From positions 817,866 through 881,865 of the forward strand of contig VXAA01003006.1 of NCBI GenBank assembly GCA_013399115.1: a stretch of DNA of 64,000 nucleotides, read 5' to 3'. The notes beneath the pieces were generated by a model that was given only the letters and a program-made list of their open reading frames with translations, made no database searches and had not been told where the DNA came from. The DNA comes from Anseranas semipalmata (lineage: Eukaryota; Chordata; Aves; Anseriformes; Anseranatidae). The translations under genes were made by a program, and so were the position numbers. This document shows positions 10,273 through 21,556 of the stretch, piece after piece. Within the stretch, counting starts at the first letter, position 1; every line of letters starts with the position of its first letter.

Positions 10273-13200
10273 GCTAATTATAAGTTCAAGCACAGCTGTA
10301 AGCAGGGGACAAGTTGTAAGCTGTGCTTCAAGAATAGCCACAGACAGCAATGGAGGTTGGAGGCACATTGCTGAGCTGAAGTTGTTCTTTCGTCTATGCT
10401 TTGTCATAAGAATGATCATGTAACAGTGTAACATTTGCTTATTTTAGCTATGAATTACCATTCCTTCATTGCTTCTCACAATAGCTTAATGAATGGTATG
10501 GCTGGGAGCCAAGAATCAACCCATTCATCTGTACCTGCTCCTCATTCACTCTCTGACCAAGTGCTTCTATTGTAGTGGTAAGCCTGATTGACCGCATTTA
10601 TGCTGGGATCCAAGACCCAGGGGCCAGTGGTACCCTGTTTGAAAGACGCACGTTCCTGTCTGTGAGCGTGTAGTCCTAGCCAGTTGTAGCATTATTCTTA
10701 TCAAGACTGGTAAGTTCAGATACCAGTTATCTGCTGTTTATAATTAGAGGATCCATTCAGAAGATTTATATATTTGTTGCAGATGAATGCTTTTATAAGT
10801 GGAAGCTTTTCTCAATCTCTTATCTAAAGTATTGGGCTGCAGACATCACAAAAGCTTGTTTTCTGGAGAAAATCTGCTGCATTTTGTTTTGCTTTCTTTG
10901 ACTGAGAGATGGAAAAACAAATCATTCCTTTGGTATGTCCCAGATGACTCCAATTGTGCAGATGCGTAAAGGTGAAAAAGAACAGAACAAAGTTATAATT
11001 CACAGAGTATAAAATCTGTCTTGCTTAAAATTTCCCCGTTGCACTCATGCCCTAATTTTCTTAAAGCAATAGTTTTGCATCACTGCAATTCTGACTTTCC
11101 TACAATGCCTTGGAAGTTTTAACTCATTATGAATAACCAGGACTAGGAGGAATGAAATAGCCTTAACAGAGATTATTATTTATGAAAGTTTCAGAAGCTT
11201 GCATTGTTTTTAAGGTGTTGTGTTTCTCACTTACTGAAATAGAGGTCGGAAATTGACCCATTCACAGAGATTACCTTCAATGCCTGTGAGGAAAGCGTGT
11301 TGTTTTTGTCGTTCCAGAAACATCCTGTATGTGAAATACAGGAGGGGGAAAGAAGGGAGTATTAGTTTCATGTACATAAGTTTTTCCTTGGGGTGGTGGG
11401 GAAAATTGTGCCTACCAATTTCCAGTCAGTGCCAAGCCAGTGACTACTACTGATACTGGAGAACTGATTTTTGTCTGCCAGGTACAGCTGTTGATTCTTT
11501 ACCAAATGCTATTCATGTTACGCGTTTGGTATGTTGGTTGCTGTGGGGTGCTCCTTCACCTCAGCCAAGTCTGTCCTAACCATCACCTGAATATCCACAA
11601 GAGAAATAGGGATCTGCTCAGGAAATCAGCGTGGCTCCAGTGGGGCAGCTGCAGGGTGTCACAGTGAGCAAGAGTATGAAGAGGACTGGGAAGCATAAAT
11701 TCAGGTACTGCTCTAGCTGTCAGCCACAAGCATTTGCTGAGATAAAGGAGTGGGTAAAGTCACGTATGTCTCCATCAGAATAAGGAGAAAACTAGTTGGG
11801 AACTGCGGTTGTGAGTCACAGTCTCCTCAGCTGCTCACAGGGAAAAACGACTATGCCCTGTGCAGATACAATCTAGGCCTTCATGTCCTGAGGTGGATGC
11901 TTTTGGTTAAAATACCAGTAAATTCTCCTAAGACCTGTAGCCTGTTCTTTGTTTTAATTCTTCCAATTTTGAGCATATCCTTTGAATAATGCTCAGAGGA
12001 TGGCTGACTTGTTGGTTATTTCAGTTCTGCTATGTTTGCATTTCTTGTTTGTAGGTGTTAGATTAACAACATTCTGAGCAAAATTCTTGGTGAATTTGTG
12101 TCTTAGACATCATTGTGAAAGGAGAACTATCAATCTAATGGGAAACTATTTGCTTCTATGTTGGCTTTTTTCTTGGTTGTTTGTTTCTTTTTGTCAAATT
12201 TCTGTTGGTTAATTTCCTTTACCTTTATAATCACAGCATAATTAAGTTTACCTCATTGTTTGAATTCCTGCCTTTTTTGAAGGTGAAGGCAATTTTGACG
12301 GTAAAGTTCAGCGTTGCATCCACTAGGGCCCAGTCAGGAGGAATTGTCATGCGTTCCTCAATAGTGTACCAGTAACAACTGCAACGTTCACTTCAACAGA
12401 AATAGGGTTCTTCTAATTGTTTGGAAATTACATCTTGAACCTTTTATGTTGGATTATATGAAATGCAAAAAATCAGTATCAGCTGTGATATTTTGCTGTA
12501 AAAGAAATTTCAATAACTTAGGGAAGGCAGGGATTTAAAATTCAGTAGAATGATAAAATATGATGAATGATACAGATACTGTTCAGAGGGAGAAGAATAT
12601 TTAGTCCAATTGCCTTAATCATTACTGGTCATTTGTGAGGTTTGAAAACAATTACATATTCAACTCTTGAAAGTGTGTGCTTTTAGGAATCATAATTACA
12701 AATATATAAACAGCACTCTGTTCTTCAATTCTTTTCATTAGTCATTGTTTTCATTTGCTGTTTTTTTAATCACTCCAGTACAAATCGCGTGGTGTGTCTG
12801 TATAAACTCACATACTTAACGTTTGGCATTCCTCTGTGTAATAAAACTGCAATTGCCAGGGAAGGCTAACCTAGGTTGTGAAACTCAGGGGCTGCTTTTT
12901 GTATAAGGATGCTGTGCAGAAGTTTGAACTTCTATTCAAGGTAAAAGACTCAAGAAGTTAATTAAGAGGGGATTAATCTTCCATCATACTCGCTGGATAA
13001 AGATCACAGCCTTCAGGTTTTGAGGAGACAGAATAAAAAAGATCTTGCCTGCCAGTGGCCATAAGGCTGAAATGCTTTTATTCTCTAGAGAGGCAGAACT
13101 CATCTACAGCTTCCCCTCATTTAAACTCATGACACTTCAGTTTCCTGTTTAGTTTGTATCTAAGTGGATTTTCTTTTAGATTGCAGATAGTTGTTTGTGT

Positions 13201-13482
13201 ATTCTTTGCTAAGGATTATTATTTTTTCCTTTAGCTGCTGGCTTGGGAATTGCCTGAACAGTGTTGCTTTATTCAGAAGGATTATGTGCTACCTTGGATA
13301 GGGATCCCAGAGGAAGTAAATACCATATAAAATCAAAACAGTGTTTCTAGGTTGCTGCTCTCTGGGTCTTTTAGCAGTGATCTACTTGAAGTAACCTGGT
13401 GGGAAAACAAGTTTTTAGTGGTTCTTAATGTCTGCAGCACCACTCACATTGACAGAACATGGAGAATCTGTGTTCCTTTCAG

Positions 13483-13592
13483 TGGACAGTCATAGTGAAT
13501 CTTTGGGTCTGGCACCCAGCTGGTCATGGTGATGCAGTGTTTTCTTTTGCTGGCTGGATTCATGTCCTCCATCAGTGTGTAGACCAGCTCAG
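13483..13592 (+). other. Candidate internal exon (110 bases, one open frame)
   Basis: The segment lies between a strong acceptor (TGTGTTCCTTTCAG, AG at 13481-13482) and a perfect donor (CTCAG|GTGAGT, GT at 13593). Frame 1 is open throughout (36 codons plus 2 bases) and the other two frames contain stops. The predicted peptide begins WTVIVNLWVWHPAG. It is hydrophobic and not recognised. Such splice-bounded segments also occur by chance in long introns, so this could be a cryptic exon or an exon of a non-coding transcript. Confidence 0.2.
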
Positions 13593-13885
13593 GTGAGTGT
13601 TTACATTCCCTCTGTGGCCTGGATCAACTTTTTTTCCTTTTCTCTTCAGTGAAGCATCTGTAATACTAAAAAAAAATTTCTGATGTCGTTAAGTCTGCAA
13701 ATTTGCCCTGGAATTCCTGGTGAACTAGGAAGACACTGTAAACAAAAAGCTTATGTTGTCTGGCTGCAAGCAAGAGATTGTGCTCCCTTCTATTCATGTT
13801 AAAGCCTCCCATGCCTGCTGCTGGGCCACTTCTAGTGGATTCTTGTAGGGTATTAGCTCTTTTAAGCTCTGTGCTTCTTTTCTAG

Positions 13886-14053
13886 AAGAGGAAAAAATGT
13901 CCTGGTAGAATCCAGTTTTCATAGCTCACGTAACCATTCGTTATGGAAGCTTTGTGGACTGGAATGTTAAAGATTGCAAAATATGTTGTAAATGTTTCTT
14001 TCCAAAAAGTTGCAAAAGCATGGCTCAGAGTTCAGTGTTTCAAAATACAGCAG
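13886..14053 (+). other. Candidate exon with perfect donor; Cys-rich open segment inside
   Basis: A good acceptor (GTGCTTCTTTTCTAG, exon start 13886) and a consensus donor (CAGCAG|GTAAGT, GT at 14054) bound this segment. No frame is open across all of it, so a full-length exon would be non-coding or 5' UTR. Two partial frames reach the donor. One starts at the ATG at 13943. The other is open from 13909 and includes DCKICCKCFFPKSCKS, a cluster of five Cys that resembles a metal-binding knuckle but matches no defined zinc-finger spacing that I know. Confidence 0.18.
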
Positions 14054-16014
14054 GTAAGTCTATTGTCATTACTGGGCTATCATCAGGAGGAAGAGGAAAT
14101 AGGCAGTTGCTTCTCGATGAGATATACTGGTTTGCCTTTTAAAATCTATAGCTCACATGCTCCTCCTTTGCTAGCTGATCCAGATATCAGTGCAAGAACA
14201 CGGAAATCTTGGCCTGTATTCTATTCAGTTTGACCCCTCATGAGGCACACCATTGATATTTTGGTGTTTCATTTACTTCTAGAGAAATGAGCAACTTCCT
14301 TGCTCTTGTGACAAGTGAATATTTCCATGTATTATTATACCTTACACACCTTGTAATTGTCAGCAACAGCTCCAGGCAGGCCAGCAGTGGAAAAAGGCCT
14401 CTACAGAGCTAAATTAGAATAAGGAGAGAAGCCCTCACAATCTATTTGACCCCTAAGCCAATGCAGTCACACAAGTGTTCATACTGGAAAATGCTCCTCG
14501 ATTCATAGGTAAGATACTCTGTTGCTAGGAAAAAGAAATTACACCCTGTCTTGGATTGCCTAACTTGCTTTCACAGTAGTTCTGAACTAACATTTAATTG
14601 TGTTTCTGCATATGCAGTGTGGAAAAAAGGAAGAGGGCATACACACAGGAGGCAGAAAGAACAGGATTTAGAGAGAGAAGAAGAAAGAAAACTAACCCAG
14701 GCCATTTTGAGAGCTTGAAGTTTGCTACTGAGACTCAGGATGGAGAGAGCTACAGACTGTAAACCTGGTTTCTCAAAAAACATGCCTCTCTAATCCCCTG
14801 CATCCGCTGAGGGCCTCTTAGTATTGTTGTAAAAGGTCTGTTTTGCAGAGTGATTTGATTCCCATAGCCATGGGCAAAGGCACCCAAGCAGCTCTTGTTT
14901 GATTAAAAAGCTGAATTGTTTGCTGGTGTCTGTAAACACAAACAGCTGCTTTCTGAAACCACATAAAAATGAGAGCCAGATTGGTACTTCTGCTGCAGTA
15001 CAGAGTTTTAAACAACTCGCTAGCTGGGACTATTTTCTTTTGGAAAATTGTTGAGATGCATGTTAATGAATGCAGACTAAAAAGTGTGTCTGCCTAGCTC
15101 ACCTTCACTCTGCCCTGATTGTTTTTGATGCAGACTGATTCTCCAGTGTTAGAGCAGCACAAAAGTGACTCAGCTTGCTTCAGGTAGCAGTTTTTACAGA
15201 GACTTGAAAATGCAACCAAAATGAAGAATCTTACAGGATCAGTCAACATTACCTATTTCCATTTGGCAGCAACCTTTTTTGCATTGGTCCAGGAAAAGAG
15301 AGAAGGCGTGGTACCAGAGACCCTATGCAGGCCTTACTGCACTGAAGTAATGACTGGTTTTGTTGAGTTTGATCATACTTTTCCACCCACTGAGTACACG
15401 CACAGGTATACTCTGAGTGTACTCACAGCAGGTATAACTGTGCTCAGAGATGTGGTCTCCTGGGTTCTTATGTTTATATTTAATGTATTTTATTGTTCTT
15501 TGCAGCTAGGTATTCTGAAGGTTATGGGCTGCCTGTCCCATGCTGCTGCATAGCTACTGTCCCTAGCAGATATGTTTTCATACATTGTGCAATCATTTTA
15601 ATTAACTTTACCTATGTGTAGTTGCTTATTGAAAGGACCATCAACAAGATGAATAGAAAACCTTAGACAATTCCCTACCTGAGATTACTAAAACCAAAAG
15701 GTTGTGAACAATCTTGTTTACTACTTTCTGTTCATGTGGTTTTTCACTTTGCTCTGGGTGGACAGTGTAAACCAGTTGTGTAATTATTGTTTGCCGGGAA
15801 CAAGGAACGTGAAAAACAGTATGTAAAGCCAAGCTTTATTATAGTAGTTTGACTTCCCATTTCTTAGACACTAGTTTAGACTGCTTTACTGTGATTGGAT
15901 TCCCAACCTTTCAGATACAGTCCATGTATGTAGTGACATGCATTTTATTATACAGAGATATTGCTTACATATGCACACAAGTCTTTTCAGAAGTATTCTG
16001 AAATTACAGGACTA

Positions 16015-16080
16015 GGCATCTGGAGACCTGGCTTCTGTACATGGCTTTACCATAAACTTCCTGAAGGAGTTAAGCAAAGT
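16015..16080 (+). mobile_element. Possible MIR-like SINE fragment
   Basis: The stretch 'ctggagacctggcttctg' followed by 'catggctttaccataaacttcctg' resembles the MIR core of amniotes (contracted as 'ggagacctgg.ttct...tgcca...actt.ctg'). MIR is an ancient tRNA-derived SINE, non-autonomous and extinct. The match is from memory and heavily diverged. Confidence 0.35.
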
Positions 16081-16270
16081 TGGAAAGTTTTTTACGCAGT
16101 TACATTGGGCAGTACATAATCCTGTTCTGGGGAATAACAATGTCAGTACAGGTCTGTGCTTCATGGTGGATTCTCTTCTCCCCTGATGGACTGTGAGAGT
16201 TAGGACTAATGAGGGCTCTTCCAGCTTTTTACCTTCTTTGTCACTTGACTTTGTGTCTTGGGCAGCATTT

Positions 16271-16285
16271 AAAAAAAAAAAAAAA
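16271..16285 (+). repeat. Poly(A) tract (A15)
   Basis: Uninterrupted run of 15 A. No element body is recognisable next to it. Confidence 0.9.
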
Positions 16286-16801
16286 CTTTTAGTCCAAGGT
16301 TTGTTGACTTGAATGTGTTTAGCTTTTGACCAGCTATAAGGGAATTGCTTCTCTCCCCATCTCCGTTTTATATTGCAGTGTAACCTATAGGTTGTAACCA
16401 CCCCAAAGCAGTCTTTCTGCTGATTCCCCTTTTATGTGCACTGGGGATAAAGCAGCTTTTCTAGAGAGACCACAAGACTTGATTCATTGATGTTGTAACA
16501 ACTGTCAAAATCTTGTGACAGAAGCGGAAAATTTTGTTGACTTTGGAAAGAGAGGTGGCTATAGCTGTAGTCTGGGTTCCAGCTGTAGGGGTATTTCTAT
16601 TAACTAAAAAGGGATTCAGAACCTTATCCTGAGATGTTTTTATGAACTTAAAATAATTGAGAACAGTTTTTGTTTAGCTCGGGGTATTTCCTGAATGTGT
16701 TTGCAAGTCAGGCTGTGTAGTGCTGGGCTTAAAAGCCTGGCTTCAGCTTGAGTTTTATTAAACAAAACAAAGAGAATTTATCATGGAAAGGTATATGAAA
16801 T

Positions 16802-16817
16802 TTTGAAAATTTTCAAA
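16802..16817. repeat. Perfect 16-bp palindrome
   Basis: TTTGAAAATTTTCAAA equals its own reverse complement. It is AT-rich and without a loop, so it is more likely chance or a nucleosome-unfavourable A/T tract than a hairpin gene or a defined operator. Confidence 0.8.
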
Positions 16818-19800
16818 TAACAGTTAGTGGTGCTGTTGGTAACACAGTTATATACTTTTTAATTAAAAATATAATTTATTGTAGAGTTGTCTGAAGAAAA
16901 AAAAAAACCCTACTCTGTATATGCCATTACCGCCATGCACTACCAAAGTGTCTCAGCATCTCCTGAGTATTTAAAATACAAAATTAATTAGAGCAATCTT
17001 ACTGTCCATCTTCTTTACAGGCTGAAAAGGAAATTAGTTCAAAGGTTGGTTACCACATGAACTTCCTGGTGTCATCGTTAGAGGTTTTGAAGAAATTCAG
17101 GGAAAGCTATGTTGCTGTTGTCTGTAACTTTTTGAACGTAGTTCTACTCGTGCTCTTGTCTTTTGGTCGAGGAGAGTTCTCTTCCTGGTGCAGTCGGGAG
17201 CATCCTCTTTTGCTCTGGCAGCCTGACTGTTCTAGCATGGTGGTGGCTGACTGTAGGCACTGAAGAAAGGTGATTTACTCACGTGGTGTTGACTGATCTG
17301 CAAATATCAAGGCAGGAATCTTGAACCAAATGCTGAGTGGAAAACACGTTTTTTTTGTCAATAAGTTGAGAGAGATTTATATTCCTCAACTGATATACTT
17401 ACAAAAATGTTAGGCTTCACTTCTTGGTAGAATAAATAATTTAGCCTGGCGGTCACAAATGTCAGACTTGCTCTCCAGAGCAGTGTTGATTATAATGGGG
17501 GACTGTCTTCTGTTTTAGGTAAGAAAGGCTGAATAAAGATTGATTGAATGGCAGCAAGGAAGGTTTTGCAGAGCAAGCAAAAAAGATGAGAAGACCAGAA
17601 AGAAAGAAATGAGGGAGTTTTGTATTCACATGTGCTTGAGTACTGTTTAACTCTCCTTTGCTCCTCCGAGCATCTCTCGTAACCAGAAGCTCAGTAATGA
17701 GCACGGGATAAGCATCAGCTATAGATCCTTCTTTCTCTCTCTTTTCCTCAGTGCTTCATTAATTCTTGTTGGTTTCTCTGTTGTTTGATCCCTGCCTCCC
17801 CTTCTTACAAGTGAAGCAGGGTTTTTTGTACCTTATTAATGGTATGAAAAGGTACAAATCAAAAGCAGGAGGTCTGGAGCACACCTTCAACCATTAAGCT
17901 CAAGTAACCAGCCGGGCAGCCGGGTGGGAAAACCCTTTGTGCTGGTGGAGGAGGACGTCTTGCTCTCTCAGCTGAGACTCCAATTTTGTTGCTGCCAGGG
18001 CTGCAGCAAGGTTTGGAGGCCTGAGAAACACCCCCATGCTGCGCACTGGGATGGCACAGTGGGGATATCATTGGAAGACGGGACAGCGAGGACGTTGGCC
18101 CTCCCACAACACTGCCTCCCTTCCCCCTTCCTTTTCTTTCCCAGTTGCACACAGTGCTGTGGCTTGGAGGTCATTTGTTTCCCACAGCTTCACAGAACAC
18201 TGTAGCAGAAAGGGGGACAATGGTCTCTTACAAGGGGTGATGTGAGGCTGTCTTTCATCTCTAATAAGCCCCTTCACTTGCACTGGGAAGCCTGTTGTGC
18301 GTGTGTGTGCATGCATAGTTCCAGTGTGAAACACTCTGCAGCCTCAATAGATGTAAAGCATCTAGGTTTTTTTTGTTTTGTTTTTCAAATGGGCAACTCT
18401 TGGCATGTTCCAGCCTGAGGTGGGTTTTCTGTTCAGCACAAGTACATCGGGAGACATCATTTCTCCTTTCCACATAACTATTAAAATCGGGGGCCCATCT
18501 GGTCAACATCAGTCAGCAGCAAGACTTAACTCAGAAAGCAAGGAGAGGAGGGGACAACTACCTTTAGCTCCCTTCTGCCAAGCACAGGCTCTCCTGTGCT
18601 TGGGAGTGTTTGCTAACTGAGTGCGGCAGGAGGATGGCAAGTTGGTGAATCGACTGTCCCAGCAGTTGCCTGAAACCCACTGGGGGATGGCAACTATTTG
18701 TGGAATCAACAGTAAAAGAGACTAAAAAGGGTGGCATCTACCCAGTCTGAAAACAAGATGGAATTAAATTTCTGCAAGTCAAATTGCTGGAGCTTTTGAC
18801 AGTGATGGAAAGCATTGTTTAAAAGACAAGAAGTCAGGATTCCACCTGAATTCACACCAGTCTTTCTGTGCTTGTTGACTGAGGCACTTAATCCCTTTTA
18901 ATATCACTTGAACACAAAGGTATAGATAGCTCCAGCATCCTTCTAACTCCATCATAGTTTTATCTACTCACCTCTTCATCCCTTCAAATTCTCCTTACTG
19001 CTTTATTGTGTGATAGAGGAACTAGACTTGTGGAAAGGTTTTTGATTAGAATAAGCATTCCTTCTGACAAGACAGGTCATTGTGTGCTTTTTAGGTGAAG
19101 TGAGGAAGTAATCTGGAGCATCTCCTGTGAGAACATTTGTCTTTATGGAGAGGTATTTAGCAGCTATGTACTAAAGCTTCCAATTGATCTCCACAGCCCT
19201 GTTAAAGCACAAGAAGATCGGTCTCCAGGATTGAACTGATAAGGGAGGACTACAAAAACCTCCACAGAGGATTTTAGAGAACACGATCAACACAGTTTAA
19301 TAAAAAATGATCAGAGACTTATCAAAAACTAGTGTAGTGGATGGAGTACAGGAGCATTACATAAACAGGTAACTGTTTGTTGCTGTGTGAAGTTTCAAGG
19401 CATCTTTAGCTGTTGTGCTTTTCAGCTGGCATGCTAGCATCTTTTTCTCCATAAGGAAACCATTAAAATTGCTTAGAGCTGTCTATAAATTCTGCAGTCT
19501 CGCCTGTGAGAGCTTTGGACTTTGAGCAATAAGAGAAAAAAGAAACATGATGACTTGTGGAGCAGTGCTCTGTTAATTTCTACGGTATTATTATTCTATC
19601 CCAATTCAATTTTCAAATGTATAAAATACACTGTTTAAATCGTTCTATAAAGTCTATGCTGTGGCTTCCTCTCATGCACACAGTGTGCTCATTGCTTTAT
19701 GCTGTCCTGTCAACTTCTCATGACTCTTTGCTAGCACTGACCTGTTTGCCGTTCCCTCCTATCAGGCAGTTCAGCTTGACGCAGAGACTCTCCACCCCGT

Positions 19801-21523
19801 TCCCCTTCCTGCTGCTGACCCCATTTCAGTCTTGGCTTCCCTCTCTGATTCTGACATTTTCCACACATTCTCTCTCCCCACCTCCCTTGCTGTTGGTGCA
19901 TCCATCCAAAAAATAACGTAAGTGGATGTTTATGCAAAATATGCATTTCTAGGTACTAACTAGCTATTAGATACACCATGGACAGCAGTGAGATATTCAC
20001 AGTGCAAAGATAAATGATAATCTGAATACTTTACAAACTGGATTACAAAGGGAAAAAATGAGCCTGTTGTTTGTGAGGGGGGGTGAGATATACTTGGGAC
20101 AGCAACTTAATCACAGAGCAGCAACTTCTTCTCTTTATGTATTGGGCTGGCATCTACAGACAAACAAAATCCTCCAGTTAGGGTGTTTTCCATCTAATGC
20201 ATCCAACAGTCCCCTTTACTCAGGACATGTTTATTCTAAGCAGGGTGCGTGATTCATCACCCTTGGGAGATGAGGCAAGGTTTGGTGCTGATCTCAGACA
20301 ATTTTTCTTCCCTCCCCCACCCCCAGCCTGATTGTATGAAGCAGTTTTGTACTAGGAAATTATATCACTGATAAAATCTTTTAAGGGGAACATCCACCAT
20401 GTTACAGCACAGAAAATAATAGAGAATTTTTGCTGTTGGGTAGTGGCAAAGTCAGTTTATTAAAATCTATTCTGTTCAAGGCAGCAGGCACAGTAGATGT
20501 TGGGAAATGTGACTTTGGCATGGAACGTCACTGAACCTAACAAAAAGTCCTGTGTGTGAATGGGAGACCCGCAGAAGAGAAGTGAAGGCGCTGCCACAGA
20601 TGTATGAAAATTCAGTCACACTTTGGATCCCCTGAGGCTACAGTTTCTTTGCCTCTGGGAAATAGCTACATGAGAGGAATATAAGTCATCGTTTTTGAAA
20701 GAAACCTAGCTCCTTGCAGAGAGAGTGGGATGTAGATTTCCACTGGGAAAATAAACACACGCAACAGATTTCCTTACTGTACTGGAGCTGGTGGGACTTG
20801 CAAGCCCCACACATGTATATCTGATGTGACATTAGTCAATTAAATGAGGCATATAAAAAGAATGAATAGCCAAGTCATTAACATTCCATACAGTCTGTTG
20901 TCCAGCACTGTCCAGTATGAAAGGGAAATGGTTATGCCTGAGTTGATAAATATTTATTTCAGTGATATTTATTTCAATGGTTTCCTCAAATGGAGAACAT
21001 GTGCATCCCTGAGCAACACATTCTTCCGAGCCAGTGCTGAAATCGTGCGTGTCCTCCACAATGAGCCACTGCTGCTAGCTGTGTGCCAGCTTTAATATGG
21101 AAAGCAAAACTGAGACACCACTTTTAAAGTCATTTAAAAACTCATGCTATCAAAAGCAAGGCAGCGTGTTAATGCCATTAATATGGCAAAGCTCCCATAT
21201 GGGTAATAATCTAGGCTGTGCAATGTGTTTGCCAGAAAACCCAAAAGGTACACTTAGAATTTATTTGCGTTTTAGAATTCATTGCAAACTCAGTTAATCT
21301 AAGGGCTCCTTACAGTGTACTTAGAGCTGTTTCTGGTTTTATGGCTTTATTTGGTTGTGATTCTATTTGGATTAAACTCTGTGTTTTTTCAAATGAACTT
21401 TGGTTTAGTTTTTCCAGAATGTTTTTGCATCTGTAACTTTGAAAGATAAATCCAGAAACAGCAGCAAGGTAGTGCAAGTGCCTGCCTTGTAGTTATCCAC
21501 TTAAAAACAAAACAAAGAGGGGG

Positions 21524-21556
21524 AAAAAAAAAAAAAAAAGAAGAAGAAGAAGAAAA
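21524..21556 (+). repeat. A16 tract followed by (GAA)n microsatellite
   Basis: Sixteen A followed by four AAG units and more A. Purine-only strand; likely length-polymorphic. Confidence 0.9.

Larger units (their letters stand above)
4479..13482. other. Nine kilobases of unique AT-rich sequence; intronic or intergenic
   Basis: I see no supportable gene. Open frames on both strands are of chance length. The stretch holds A-tracts at 7008-7024, 7761-7802 and 10255-10272. A minus-strand open segment near 9275-9335 follows a strong acceptor (GCTTTTTTATTTCTCAG) and is followed by a GTGAGT donor, but it is only about 55 bases long and not recognisable. A minus-strand frame near 12250-12400 (containing IPPDWALVDATLNF) also has no identifiable homologue. 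Confidence 0.5.

Noticed and set aside
16012..16401. 129-codon minus-strand frame
   Set aside because: It runs through a MIR-like trace and an A15 tract (giving a Phe run), so it is an artefact.
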